From Massilia sp. IC2-477 (lineage in GTDB: Bacteria > Pseudomonadota > Gammaproteobacteria > Burkholderiales > Burkholderiaceae_D): a DNA stretch of 64,000 nt. The stretch covers positions 1-64,000 of the forward strand of contig NZ_JAJFEQ010000004.1 of NCBI RefSeq assembly GCF_020707265.1. Direction: 5' to 3'. Numbering within the stretch: the first letter of the stretch is position 1; every line of letters begins with the position of its first letter. This document shows, piece after piece, positions 23,105 to 32,360 of this stretch. The notes beneath the pieces were generated by a model that made no database searches, was not told where the DNA came from, and saw only the letters and a program-made list of their open reading frames with translations. Both the position numbers and the translations under genes were made by a program.

Positions 23105-25399
23105 TCAGGCAGTCGCCGCGACGGGCAACTCGATGACGAAGCGCGTGCCGCGCCCCGGCGCCGTATCGAAACCGATGCTGCCGCCGTGTTCCTCGATGAT
23201 CGCCTTGCTGATTGCCAGTCCCAGGCCGGTGCCGCCGCGCGTGCGCGAATCGGCGCCGTCGGCCTGGGCGAAGCGCTGGAACACGCGCGCCTGGAATGCC
23301 GGCGCAATGCCCGGCCCCTCGTCCAGCACGCTCAGGCGCAGCATGTCCGCCGTGCGCGCCAGGCCCAGGGTCACGCTCTTGCCGGCGGGCGTGAACTTGA
23401 TGGCGTTCGACAGCAGGTTGGTCAGCACCTGTTCCATCCGGTCCGGATCGATGCTGGCCGCGAGCCCTGCCGCGCCGGCGTCCCAGTCGCGCCGCAGGAT
23501 CACGGCCGCCTGGCGCGCCTGCCCTTCCATTGCCGCCAGCGCGCGCTCGAACACCGGCAGCAGGGGCTGGGGCGTGTGCTGGAAGTGCATCTGGCCGGCC
23601 TCGATCTTCTGGATGTCGAGCAGGTCGTTCACCATGCGTACCAGCCGCTCGCTGCTCTGGCTGGCGATGGCGATGAGGCGCGCGGCGTCCGGCGGCAGAT
23701 CGCCGGCCATGCCGTCGGCCAGCATGGACAGCGAAGCCTGGATCGAGGTCAGCGGGGTGCGCAGCTCGTGCGAGACGGTGGCGACGAATTCGTTCTTCAT
23801 CTGCTCGACCCGCTTGCGCCCGGAGATATCGTGCAGGAAGACGCTGAAGAAGGCATCCTCGCCCTGCCCCGCCAGGGTGGCCGTCATCTCGATGGTGAAC
23901 TCGCGCCCATGGCGGTCGATGACCTCGCGCTCCAGGCGCTGCTCCAGCATGGCCAGCTGGCCGGTCTGGCGGAAGGCATGCAGGGCTCCGTTCAGGCTGG
24001 CGCGGTAGCGCTCCGGCAGCACCAGCTCGGACAGCGGCCAGCCGACCGCTTCCTGGCGCCGCCAGCCGAACATGCGCTCGGCCGCGCGGTTCCAGTCGAG
24101 GATCATGCCGCGCTGGTCGACCGCGATGTAGGCATCCTGGGCGGCGTCGACGATCGCGTTGATGCGCTGTTCGCTGGCCTGCACCGAGGCCAGGGCGCGT
24201 TCCAGCTCGCGCGTGCGTTCCTCGACGCGCTGCTCGAGCGTGGCGTTCAGGTCGCGCAGTTCGGCGCGCTGGCGCACCAGGTCGCTCACCAGGTGGTTCA
24301 GGGTGCCGGACAGCGCCTGCACCTCGTAATAATCCTTCGCGTTGGGCACTAGCTGGACCGCTTCGCCGCGCCGCAGGCGTTCGGCCGACTCGGCCAGGGC
24401 GCCGAGCGGACGGGTGATGCGGCGCGCCACCAGCAAGCCGGCCAGCGAGAACACGACCGCCAGCGCGGCGCCGCTCCACAGCGCCTGTTCGCGCAGGCGC
24501 CGCACCGGGGCGTAGGCGTCGTCGATGTCCTGGCGCACCAGCACGGTCCAGCCCAGGCCCGGATACATGCGTCGCCCGACCGTGGCGCCATAGCCCACCA
24601 GGTAGGAAACGCCATCGTCCCACTGCTCGACGCGGTAGCCGGTGCGCTTTTGCTGGGCCAGGCGCAGGCTTTCGGTAGAGATCTTCTTGCCCTGCAGGCC
24701 GGGTGGCCCGAGCAGAACGACACCCTGCCGGCTGACGATCAGCGCCTGCACCCGCCCCCGTTCCTGCACCGGTGCGATGATCGAACGCTCGACGTCGCGC
24801 GCCCATTGCCAGGACAGGTGCACGCCCAGCACGCCCGCGGTCTTGCCGTTCAGGTCCTGGAAGGGAAAGGCGACGTCGACGAAGCGGCGCGGTTCGCCGT
24901 TTTCGCTCGGCAGCAGCCTGGCCAGCTTGACCGCCTCGTGCACGTCGCCCACGTGCACATCCTCGAGCGCATTCCTGAACCAGGGGCGCTGCGAGACGTC
25001 GACGCCTTCCAGCAGGCCGCGCGCCTCGACGATGACCCTGCCATCGAGGGCGGTGAGGCCGATCCAGTCGTAATAGCCATAGGTTTCGCGCATGTCGGCC
25101 AGGATGCGGCGCCGTTCGGCGGGCGGCGTACCCGGGTCGCGCAGGTCGCGCCGACCGGCCATCAGGCTGACCTCGCGATAGCGTTCGAACATGCCGCGGT
25201 CGAGCTTGTCGGCAGTCTGGCGCGCCAGCTCGCCCAGGCCGTGGCCGATGCTGTCCTTGACCTGCTCGGTCGAGGAGCGCTCCACCACCTGTACCAGCAG
25301 CAGGGTCAGGACCACGGTCAGCAGCGAAAAGGCCAGCGCCAGCCAGGCGCCGAGGCCGCGCCTGCGCCGCTGGGTTGTCGGTGTGGAAATTGTGTCCAT
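23105..25399 (-). CDS. membrane sensor histidine kinase with Cache, HAMP and PAS domains
   Basis: This 764-residue sensor has a first membrane helix at about 17-38 and a large periplasmic dCache-like sensing region to about residue 300 (GYYDWIGLTALDGRVI, QRPWFRNAL). A second helix and a HAMP segment (RRITRPLGALAESAERL) follow, then a coiled coil, a PAS domain (IVDAAQDAYIAVDQRG), HisKA with H544 in VSHELRTPL, and HATPase (NLLSNAIKFTPAG, DEGPGIA, GGTGLGLAISK). No response regulator is adjacent, so its partner must lie elsewhere. Cache domains of this kind bind small organic ligands. It is divergent from ribA. Confidence 0.9.
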   Translation of the reverse strand: MDTISTPTTQRRRRGLGAWLALAFSLLTVVLTLLLVQVVERSSTEQVKDSIGHGLGELARQTADKLDRGMFERYREVSLMAGRRDLRDPGTPPAERRRILADMRETYGYYDWIGLTALDGRVIVEARGLLEGVDVSQRPWFRNALEDVHVGDVHEAVKLARLLPSENGEPRRFVDVAFPFQDLNGKTAGVLGVHLSWQWARDVERSIIAPVQERGRVQALIVSRQGVVLLGPPGLQGKKISTESLRLAQQKRTGYRVEQWDDGVSYLVGYGATVGRRMYPGLGWTVLVRQDIDDAYAPVRRLREQALWSGAALAVVFSLAGLLVARRITRPLGALAESAERLRRGEAVQLVPNAKDYYEVQALSGTLNHLVSDLVRQRAELRDLNATLEQRVEERTRELERALASVQASEQRINAIVDAAQDAYIAVDQRGMILDWNRAAERMFGWRRQEAVGWPLSELVLPERYRASLNGALHAFRQTGQLAMLEQRLEREVIDRHGREFTIEMTATLAGQGEDAFFSVFLHDISGRKRVEQMKNEFVATVSHELRTPLTSIQASLSMLADGMAGDLPPDAARLIAIASQSSERLVRMVNDLLDIQKIEAGQMHFQHTPQPLLPVFERALAAMEGQARQAAVILRRDWDAGAAGLAASIDPDRMEQVLTNLLSNAIKFTPAGKSVTLGLARTADMLRLSVLDEGPGIAPAFQARVFQRFAQADGADSRTRGGTGLGLAISKAIIEEHGGSIGFDTAPGRGTRFVIELPVAATA

Positions 25400-25532
25400 G
25401 CTGCGTTTGCTCCGAAACAGTTACCACAGCGTAACACACCGCGGTGAGGGGCGGGAGGGGTTCCGCACGGCCCTGTCGGATTTCCGGTAAACTACACCGT
25501 TACTGTTACACGCTTCAACGACGAGAAACGCC

Positions 25533-26180
25533 ATGCCTGCCAGTGCCACCCAAGCCACCAACGACCAGCTGCTCGACTACGTTACTTCGTGCGCCCTGCC
25601 GACGCCGTGGGCGCAGTTCACGCTGCACGCCTTCACCGAGCACAGCACAGGCAAAGAGCACCTGGCGATGGTGCTGGGCGACATTGGCGACGGCGAGCCG
25701 GTGCTGGCGCGCGTACATTCGGAATGCCTGACCGGCGACGTGCTGTTCTCGCAGCGCTGCGACTGCGGCGCCCAGCTCGAAGGCGCGCTGCAGCGCATCG
25801 CCGAGGAAGGCCGCGGCATCCTGCTCTACCTGCGCCAGGAAGGACGCGGCATCGGCCTGGTCAACAAGATCCGCGCCTACCGCCTGCAGGAAGCCGGCGC
25901 CGACACGGTCGAGGCCAATCTGCAGCTGGGCTTCCATGCCGACGCCCGCAACTATGAACTGTGCAAACCGATGCTGGAACAGTTCGGCGTGCGCTCGCTG
26001 CGCCTGATGACCAACAACCCGCGCAAGATCGACGCCCTCACCCGCCTCGGCATCGAGGTGGCCGAGCGCGTGCCGCTGCTGGTCAACCGCAACGCCTTCA
26101 ACAACAGCTACCTGAACACCAAGCAGGCCAAGCTGGGGCACATGATGGGTCCTGTCGAGGCCCCTGCCGACGCAGGCTGA
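25533..26180 (+). CDS. ribA: GTP cyclohydrolase II
   Basis: This 215-residue enzyme opens the imidazole ring of GTP in the first step of riboflavin synthesis. It has the family length and motifs: [21 protein letters not shown] (three zinc-binding cysteines, one in ECLTGD and two in RCDCG), [13 protein letters not shown] (GTP and catalytic segment) and MTNNPRKI near the C-terminus. It is a stand-alone RibA without the DHBP-synthase domain. It is transcribed alone, with a palindromic repeat starting five bases after the stop. No FMN riboswitch was recognised upstream. Confidence 0.95.
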   Translation: MPASATQATNDQLLDYVTSCALPTPWAQFTLHAFTEHSTGKEHLAMVLGDIGDGEPVLARVHSECLTGDVLFSQRCDCGAQLEGALQRIAEEGRGILLYLRQEGRGIGLVNKIRAYRLQEAGADTVEANLQLGFHADARNYELCKPMLEQFGVRSLRLMTNNPRKIDALTRLGIEVAERVPLLVNRNAFNNSYLNTKQAKLGHMMGPVEAPADAG

Positions 26181-26184
26181 TTTC

Positions 26185-26296
26185 GTAGGGTGGGCGGCTA
26201 TGCCGCCCACGCGGTGATCGTAGGCGGCGTCGCTTCCGTGCCGGATGATCTTGCTGCTATTTATCACCGCGTGGGCGGGAAACCCGCCCACCCTAC
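26185..26296. repeat. 112-bp compound palindrome (REP-pair-like element)
   Basis: Outer arms GTAGGGTGGGCGG (26185-26197) and their complement (26284-26296) enclose inner arms CCGCCCACGCGGTGAT (26203-26218) and their exact complement (26263-26278). Each outer-inner pair forms its own hairpin and the whole can also fold as one long cruciform. A single hairpin of the same sequence lies at 47404. Structure and placement between genes are those of REP/BIME elements mobilised in trans. Confidence 0.85.
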
Positions 26297-26359
26297 CGCG
26301 CGCGCGGGCCGGCGATCCGGTGGCAAGATAGTGCTTCCTCCTTGCCATGAACGGATTGC

Positions 26360-27811
26360 ATGAAACGGACCGCTGCCGCCTTCCTGCTCTTCTGCCTCGC
26401 GGCAGGCGCAGCCACGGCGCCGCCGCCTGAGCAGACTACCCGGCCGCCCCGTACCAGTCCGGTCACGGCGCCCGCGCCGCCTCCACACCTGCCGCCGTCC
26501 GCACCACCCGGCGCCAACCCGCCGGCACCAAGCCCGGGCGAGATCGATGCCCAAGACGCCCTGCCGCCGCCCTCTTCGGCGGCCCAGGACCTGTACGCCT
26601 CGGCGCGCGGCGACCTGCTGCAGATTCGCATGCTGCTCAAGAACGGCCGCACCCAGTCGACCGTCGGCTCGGGCTTCCTGGTGGGCAGCGGCCGCCTGGT
26701 GGTCACCAACTACCATGTGGTGTCGCAGATGGCGCTCGATCCCGACGTCTACACCGCGGAATACGTCGACACCGACGGCAACAGCGGGCCGGTCGAGCTG
26801 ATGGCGGTCGACGTGCTGCACGACCTGGCGGTGCTGCGCGTGAACCGCGAGGGCAGCGGCTTCTTCAAGGTGCCGGAGCGGCCTGTGCGCCTGACCCAGG
26901 GCCAGCGCCTGTACTCGCTCGGCAATCCGCTCGACCTGGGTTTCGCCATCTCCGAAGGCGCCTACAACGGCGTCGTCACGCGCAGCTTTTACGACCAGCT
27001 CATGTTCGGAGGCCCCATCAATTCGGGCATGAGCGGCGGTCCCAGTGTGACCGGCAACGGCACCGTGGCCGGCGTCAACGTGTCCAAGCGCCGCGACGGC
27101 GAATCGGTCAGCTTCCTGGTGCCGGTGAAGTACGTGCAGGAGCTGCTGCGCCGGGTCGCCAGCCAGCCGGCGCCGCCGAAGGACTTCAATCCCCTGATCG
27201 CGGCCCAGCTGCTGCAGCACCAGCGCGCCATGGTCGACCGCCTGCTGGAAGAGCCGCTCGCGATCAAGAGCATGGGACCCTACCTGGTGCCGGTGCGCGA
27301 ATCCGGCCAGCTGCGCTGCTGGGGGCGCTCCAACGTGAAGGCCGAGACGGCGTATACCTCGGACCTGATGAGCTGCGCGATGGAGTCGGCGATCTACGTC
27401 TCCTCGTCGCAGCAGACCGGGCACGTGTCGATGACCCACCAGTACATCCGCTCCGACAACCTGGCGCGCCTGCCCTTCGCGGCCCTGGCCAGCCGCCTGT
27501 TCCGCACCGGTACGCTGGGTGAGGGCAACGAACGCCTGACCAAGCCCGTATGCACGGAAGCCTTCGTGCACACCCGCACCCTGCCGCTGCGCGCCGTCAC
27601 CTGCGTGCGCGCCTACCGCAAGTTCGAGGGCCTGTACAACTTCACGCTGCTGACGGCCAGCACCAACGCGGCCGAATCGAGCCTGCAGAGCCGCCTGGAC
27701 GTGTCCGGCGTCTCTTACGAGAACGGCATGCGCGTCACGCGCGCCTTCCTCGGTTCCTTCGGGCGCAACCTGCGCCGGCCGGCGCCCGCCCCCGGCGGAG
27801 GCAAGCGATGA
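26360..27811 (+). CDS. secreted trypsin-like serine protease with proline-rich linker
   Basis: This 483-residue protein has a Sec signal peptide (residues 1 to about 20), then a proline-rich stretch to about residue 65. The S1-type protease domain has H119 in VTNYHVVSQ, D155 in LHDLAVLRV and S225 in SGMSGGPS, a complete catalytic triad in the HtrA/S1C order. There is no PDZ domain; the ~230-residue C-terminal part has several cysteines (LRCWGR, LMSCAM, TKPVCTE) and no recognised family. It overlaps the start of an FHA membrane-protein gene by four bases, so the two likely act together at the envelope. Confidence 0.85.
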   Translation: MKRTAAAFLLFCLAAGAATAPPPEQTTRPPRTSPVTAPAPPPHLPPSAPPGANPPAPSPGEIDAQDALPPPSSAAQDLYASARGDLLQIRMLLKNGRTQSTVGSGFLVGSGRLVVTNYHVVSQMALDPDVYTAEYVDTDGNSGPVELMAVDVLHDLAVLRVNREGSGFFKVPERPVRLTQGQRLYSLGNPLDLGFAISEGAYNGVVTRSFYDQLMFGGPINSGMSGGPSVTGNGTVAGVNVSKRRDGESVSFLVPVKYVQELLRRVASQPAPPKDFNPLIAAQLLQHQRAMVDRLLEEPLAIKSMGPYLVPVRESGQLRCWGRSNVKAETAYTSDLMSCAMESAIYVSSSQQTGHVSMTHQYIRSDNLARLPFAALASRLFRTGTLGEGNERLTKPVCTEAFVHTRTLPLRAVTCVRAYRKFEGLYNFTLLTASTNAAESSLQSRLDVSGVSYENGMRVTRAFLGSFGRNLRRPAPAPGGGKR

Positions 27812-28770
27812 AAGGCCCCTGGACCATCGAGATCCTGGCGCGCAACGGCGAGGTGCTGCACCGCCAGCGCGCCTCGGTGTTGCCGATCCGGCTCGGGCGC
27901 GCCTACGACAACGACTTCATCCTCGACGACGAATACGCCGCCGCCCACCACGCCGTGATCGAGCAGGCCGACGACGGCACCCTCCTGATGCGCGACCTCG
28001 GCACCCGTAATGGCCTGAACCACGGCCGCAAGCGGGTGCAGCAGCTGGAGATGAAGGGCGACACCGTGGTGCGCCTCGGCCATACCTCGCTGCGCGTGCG
28101 CGCGGCCGACTTTCCGGTGCCGGCCGAACTGCTGGACCGGACCATGCACGGCTGGGAGGGCGTGCTGCCGGGCGTGGTCGGGGTGCTGCTGGCGGGCCTG
28201 GTCGCCCTGCTCGTGACGTGGCTGTTCGACGCCCAGCCCTTCGAGCTGCTGAACTACGTGCTGGCGCCCAGCATCGGCATCGGCGCGGCGCTGCTGTGGA
28301 GCAGCCTGTGGGCCTTCATGAACCGCCTGTTCGGGCGCTATACGCGGCTGGGGCGGCACCTGTTCATCTTCGGCTGCGGCCTGGCAGCCCTGCTGGGCTT
28401 CCGCCTGCTGGCCTCGATCCTGGCTTATGCCTATTCGCTGGAATGGCTCACGCGCTACGGCTCGCACGCGGCGGTGGCCACCATTGCCGGGATCATCTAC
28501 TTCCACCTGGCGACCATCAAGCCGCCCCTGAGGCGGCGCCTGCGCGCGATCTGCGCCGGGGCGGCGGTGCTGGCTTCCTGCCTGGTCCTGATCGTCAACC
28601 AGCAGCGCCACGGGCGCCTGGCGGACGAACTGTACATGGTCGTGCTGCTGCCGCCGGAGCTGCGCGCCAGCCCGGATGCGACCGTGGCCGACTACATGGC
28701 CGGGGTCGAGGCGATGCGCAAGGAACTCGATGCAGAGCGCGCCGCCCCGCCGACCGCCGGCGGCAACTGA
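27808..28770 (+). CDS. FHA-domain integral membrane protein
   Basis: This 320-residue protein has an N-terminal FHA domain (about residues 5-100). Markers are the conserved IRLGRAYDNDFILDD strand, the histidine pair in AAHHAVIE, and the late TRNGL turn that reads phosphothreonine. Four or five membrane segments follow between about 115 and 275. The C-terminal tail is soluble. FHA domains bind phosphothreonine peptides, but no Ser/Thr kinase is encoded here. It overlaps the protease gene upstream by four bases and precedes the LytS-type kinase gene by 53 bases. Confidence 0.8.
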   Translation: MKGPWTIEILARNGEVLHRQRASVLPIRLGRAYDNDFILDDEYAAAHHAVIEQADDGTLLMRDLGTRNGLNHGRKRVQQLEMKGDTVVRLGHTSLRVRAADFPVPAELLDRTMHGWEGVLPGVVGVLLAGLVALLVTWLFDAQPFELLNYVLAPSIGIGAALLWSSLWAFMNRLFGRYTRLGRHLFIFGCGLAALLGFRLLASILAYAYSLEWLTRYGSHAAVATIAGIIYFHLATIKPPLRRRLRAICAGAAVLASCLVLIVNQQRHGRLADELYMVVLLPPELRASPDATVADYMAGVEAMRKELDAERAAPPTAGGN

Positions 28771-28823
28771 ATCCACCCGCCCGGCTTTGACAAGCGCCGG
28801 CGGATGCTGGAAGATCGGGCCGC

Positions 28824-29888
28824 ATGAACCCGACCCGCAGCAAGATCGCCTTCGCCATCGCCTGGCTCCTGTTCTGGACCCTGATGGTGCTGGTCGCCGT
28901 CGAGGACTACCGGCGCGACGGCGGCAGCGCTTACTGGCAGCCCGTGTTGTGGGAGAGCTCCTCGGCGCTGGTCGCTACCCTGCTGCTGTTCCTGCAACGC
29001 CGCCATGGCGCCCGCTTCGACCACCTGATCGCCACGCCCTTGCGCTGGTTCGCGCTGCAGGCGAGCATGCTGCCCCTGTACTGGATCGTCTTCATACCGT
29101 CGGTGTTCAGCATCCGTCACGCCGTGTATGCGCTGGCCGGCGCCAGCTACGACCATGAACCCTGGGGCCAGGTCTTCGTCTACGAATCGATGAAGCTCAC
29201 CGTCTTCATCGGCCTGTTCACGATGATCGGCTTCGGCCTGCTGTCCTATCGCGAGCTGCTAGGGGCGCGCCTGCGCGAGGAACGGGCCGCTTCGCTCCTG
29301 CGCGAGGCCCAGCTGCAGTCCTTGGCGCGCCAGATGCAGCCGCACTTCCTGTTCAATGCATTGAATACCATCTCGTCGCTGATGCACACCGACGTGGCGC
29401 GCGCCGACGCCACCCTGGTGCAATTGGCTGACCTGCTGCGCGCCGCGCTGGCGCTGGGCGAGCGGCCGCAGGCCACGCTGGGCGAAGAACTACGCCTGGC
29501 GCGCGCCTATGCGGGCGTGATGGAGCAGCGCTTCGACGGCCGCGCGCAGGTACACTGGCGCATTGACGACGACACGCTCGGCGTGCAGCTGCCCGCCATG
29601 AGCGTGCAGCCGCTGCTGGAGAACGTGTTCAAGCACACCGTGGAGCGCCAGCGCGCGCCGACCCGCATCACGGTCAGCGCCACGCGCGATGGCGCCGGGC
29701 TGGCGCTGCGCATCGAGGACGACCGCGGAGTGCTCGGCCCTGACGCGGATGGCGCCGGCCCGGGACTCGGCCTGTCCAACCTGCGCGCACGCCTGGCGGC
29801 GCTGCATGGCGACCGCGCCAGCCTGTCGCTCACGCAGCTGGCGCCCGCCGGCGTACGCACCGAACTGAGGCTGCCATGCGCATCCTGA
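28824..29888 (+). CDS. LytS/AlgZ-type membrane histidine kinase
   Basis: This 354-residue sensor has four hydrophobic segments in the first ~150 residues, then a His_kinase (PF06580-type) domain. The phospho-acceptor histidine lies in QMQPHFLFNALNT. The ATP-binding region has LLENVFKHTVE and GPGLGLSNLRARL. This is the class that pairs with LytTR regulators. The next gene encodes such a regulator and overlaps by 13 bases, so they form one two-component system. The signal is unknown; the transmembrane part has no extracellular domain, suggesting sensing within the membrane. Confidence 0.88.
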   Translation: MNPTRSKIAFAIAWLLFWTLMVLVAVEDYRRDGGSAYWQPVLWESSSALVATLLLFLQRRHGARFDHLIATPLRWFALQASMLPLYWIVFIPSVFSIRHAVYALAGASYDHEPWGQVFVYESMKLTVFIGLFTMIGFGLLSYRELLGARLREERAASLLREAQLQSLARQMQPHFLFNALNTISSLMHTDVARADATLVQLADLLRAALALGERPQATLGEELRLARAYAGVMEQRFDGRAQVHWRIDDDTLGVQLPAMSVQPLLENVFKHTVERQRAPTRITVSATRDGAGLALRIEDDRGVLGPDADGAGPGLGLSNLRARLAALHGDRASLSLTQLAPAGVRTELRLPCAS

Positions 29889-30589
29889 TCGTCGACGACG
29901 AAGGCCCCGCGCGTGCCCGGCTGCGCCGCATGCTGGCGCTCGAACCGGGCATCGAGGCGATCGAAGAAGCCGCCGACGGCCACGCGGCGCTGTGCTGCTT
30001 GCCGGAGTTCCGTCCGGACGCCCTGCTGCTCGACATCGAAATGCCCGAGCTGTCCGGCATCGACCTCGCGGCCTCGCTGCCACAGCCGGCCCCGCTGGTG
30101 GTGTTCGTCACCGCCTATGACGAGTACGCGCTGCGCGCTTTCGACGCCAACGCCATCGACTACCTGCTCAAGCCCTTCGACCAGGCACGATTGAGGCGGG
30201 CGCTGGAACGGCTGCAGGCGCGGCTCGTCTCGCGCCCCGCATCCACCGCCACCGGCCTGGCCCCGCGCCAGCTGCTCGTCACCGAACGCGGCGCCACCCG
30301 CGTGGTGCAGGTGGCCGACATCGAATGGCTGGAAACCGCCGACAACTACGTGGCGCTGCACACAGCGCAGGGGGCCCCGCTGCTGCGCCAGACCCTGTCA
30401 AGCCTGCTCGACCAGCTCGGCGCCGGCTTCGTGCGCTGCCACCGGCGCGCCGCGGTGCGGCCCGCGGCCGTCGAACGCGTCGTTCCGCTCGACAAGGGCG
30501 ACTGCGAACTGGTGCTGCGCGGCGGCGCACGGGTGCCCTGCAGCCGCCAGTACCGCGCCGACCTGATGGCGGCCCTGCAATCAGGCTAG
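29876..30589 (+). CDS. LytTR-family response regulator
   Basis: This 237-residue regulator has a receiver (phospho-acceptor Asp in LLLDIEMPELSG, TAYDEYAL, LLKPF) joined to a C-terminal LytTR DNA-binding domain (VADIEWLETADNYVALHT, FVRCHRRAAV). LytTR proteins bind paired direct repeats upstream of their targets. It overlaps its kinase gene. A strong terminator follows 75 bases after the stop, closing this unit. Its regulon may include the upstream FHA and protease genes, but no repeat sites were identified. Confidence 0.9.
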   Translation: MRILIVDDEGPARARLRRMLALEPGIEAIEEAADGHAALCCLPEFRPDALLLDIEMPELSGIDLAASLPQPAPLVVFVTAYDEYALRAFDANAIDYLLKPFDQARLRRALERLQARLVSRPASTATGLAPRQLLVTERGATRVVQVADIEWLETADNYVALHTAQGAPLLRQTLSSLLDQLGAGFVRCHRRAAVRPAAVERVVPLDKGDCELVLRGGARVPCSRQYRADLMAALQSG

Positions 30590-30663
30590 GGCGCGGCGCT
30601 GTCATCATGCCGACATGTTTCGCCACTATCCTGTTCATGTCTCCTACGTGAACCAACGTATTT

Positions 30664-30693
30664 TCCGCCACTCTCGAGGTGGCGGATTTTTTT
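30664..30693 (+). terminator. rho-independent terminator after the LytTR gene
   Basis: An 8-bp perfect stem, TCCGCCAC (30664-30671) and GTGGCGGA (30679-30686), is followed by seven T residues. It ends 13 bases before the ATG of an 81-residue protein gene, so it either closes the two-component operon or serves as an attenuator for that small gene. Confidence 0.85.
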
Positions 30694-30706
30694 CACAGAA
30701 AAATCA

Positions 30707-30952
30707 ATGGAAACCTTACAAGCCGAGCGCCGGGCCTTGACGCGTTCCTTGTTGTCCCATCCCGCATCGGTCGATGCCGAACAGGCCGTGAGGCACGCCA
30801 TTGCACTTCAGGCGTCCGTTGGAACGCTCGGCGCAGTCGAGTACCTGAAAGCGCGCAGGATCGAGGCGACGGTAATCGCTCGTGTGCTGTCCGATAGCGC
30901 GGTCCGCGCAGAAGACCTGATATCGCGCGACCAGCCGGTTGCCTGGGAATAA
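30707..30952 (+). CDS. small protein of unknown function
   Basis: This 81-residue, probably helical protein (RSLLSHPASVDAEQ, RRIEATVIARVL) has no signal peptide or known motif. It begins 13 bases after a strong terminator and has no clear ribosome site, so its expression needs a promoter inside or near the terminator, or readthrough. Coding potential is supported by host-like codon use and the plain stop. It could be a regulatory or phage-type small protein, but nothing specific is recognisable. Confidence 0.5.
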   Translation: METLQAERRALTRSLLSHPASVDAEQAVRHAIALQASVGTLGAVEYLKARRIEATVIARVLSDSAVRAEDLISRDQPVAWE

Positions 30953-31112
30953 GCCCGCGTTCCTCCGGCGTCGACCGCTCGGGCGCATTGCCTGATCCTG
31001 CTTCAGGGCCTGCATCCAACTCGCCCCGCCGCGAGCCCGTTTGACCACATCTTGCTCGCCCCGGGCAGCCACGACAGGCATGCTGGCGCCACTTCGACAA
31101 CGAGCGTGCGCC

Positions 31113-32360
31113 ATGAACACTCAAATCACTCCCCCAACGCGCCTGTACTTCCTCGACTGGGTGCGCATCATCGCCTTTTTCATCCTGATCCTCTACCACG
31201 TCGGCATGTACTACGTAAGCTGGGACTGGCATGTGAAGAGCCCCTTCGCCTCTACACTCCCGGAACCCTTCATGATGCTGTCCTCGCCCTGGCGCCTGGG
31301 GCTGCTGTTCTTTGTTGCAGGCGCCGCGGCCAGCCTCATGCTGCGCAAGGCCGGCACCGCGCCCTTCCTGCGCCGGCGCAGCCTGCGCCTGCTGCTGCCG
31401 CTGGTGTTCGGCATGCTGGTGGTGGTGCCGCCGCAGCCCTACCTGGAAGTGGTCGAGAAGCTCGGCTACGCCGATGGCTACGGCGCCTTCATGCGGCTGT
31501 ACCTGCAGGCCTACAAGGGCTTCTGCCGCGAGGATTGCCTGATCCTGCCGACCTGGAACCACCTGTGGTTCGTCGCCTACCTGTGGATCTATACAATGCT
31601 GCTCGGCGGGCTGGTCGCGGCGCTGGGGCCGCGCTTCGACGCCGTGGCGGCACGCATCGGCGGCTGGCTGACGGGTTGGCGCATCGTCGCCCTGCCGGCC
31701 GCCGTACTGGCCATCGCACGCGTGGCCCTGGTCGAGCATTTCCCGACCAACCACGCCGTCGTTGGCGACTGGTACAACCACGCGATGTCCTTCATTCCCT
31801 TCCTGCTGGGCGCCCTGGTGGCGCGCGTGCCCGGCTTCTGGGCCCGCCTGGTTCCGCTGCGCTGGCATGCGCTGGGCATCGCCGCCATCGGCTGGGCCCT
31901 GCTCGTCATGTGGATCGCTGCCTACGAAGTGGTCGCCCCGACTGTAATGGCGTCCCTGCGTCCCTTCGTGTTTGCAATGTATGCGCTGCAGGCCTGGTGC
32001 GCACTGGTGGCCGCCTGCGGTTTCGCCGCGCGCCACCTGGATCGTGACGGCGCGGCGCGGCGTTACCTGAACGAAGCGATCTTCCCGGTGTACATCCTGC
32101 ACCAGACCCTGATCGTGACGATGGCGCACGCCATGCAGCCGCTGCGGATCGGGCCGGGTCTGGAGGCGGTGCTGCTGGTGCTGCTGACCTTGACCCTGAG
32201 TTTCGGGATCTTCGAGGTGGTGCGCCGCGTGGCCCTGCTGCGGCCGCTGTTCGGATTGGCGCCGGCGCGTGCCGCCGCGCCGGCGGCGGTGGCGGCGCCA
32301 GGCGATGCCGCCACCGTGGGAGCGCCCGCCGGCGCTGCCGGCCGGGCGCTACGACCCTAG
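31113..32360 (+). CDS. acyltransferase family 3 (OpgC-like) membrane protein
   Basis: This 415-residue protein has about ten membrane segments. It opens with the family hallmark RLYFLDWVRIIAFFILILYHVG, whose invariant histidine (YHVG) is the catalytic residue. The PTWNHLWFVAYLW and FPVYILHQTLIV segments are also typical. Such enzymes transfer acyl groups to glucans, lipopolysaccharide or other envelope carbohydrates. The start at 31113 places the conserved motif close to the N-terminus as usual. The last ~35 residues are an Ala-rich tail. Its TAG overlaps the stop of the convergent phasin gene. Confidence 0.88.
   Translation: MNTQITPPTRLYFLDWVRIIAFFILILYHVGMYYVSWDWHVKSPFASTLPEPFMMLSSPWRLGLLFFVAGAAASLMLRKAGTAPFLRRRSLRLLLPLVFGMLVVVPPQPYLEVVEKLGYADGYGAFMRLYLQAYKGFCREDCLILPTWNHLWFVAYLWIYTMLLGGLVAALGPRFDAVAARIGGWLTGWRIVALPAAVLAIARVALVEHFPTNHAVVGDWYNHAMSFIPFLLGALVARVPGFWARLVPLRWHALGIAAIGWALLVMWIAAYEVVAPTVMASLRPFVFAMYALQAWCALVAACGFAARHLDRDGAARRYLNEAIFPVYILHQTLIVTMAHAMQPLRIGPGLEAVLLVLLTLTLSFGIFEVVRRVALLRPLFGLAPARAAAPAAVAAPGDAATVGAPAGAAGRALRP

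Noticed and set aside
25400..25532. FMN riboswitch upstream of ribA
   Set aside because: The gap is only 133 bases and lacks the conserved RFN-element blocks. Only an ordinary divergent promoter region is likely.
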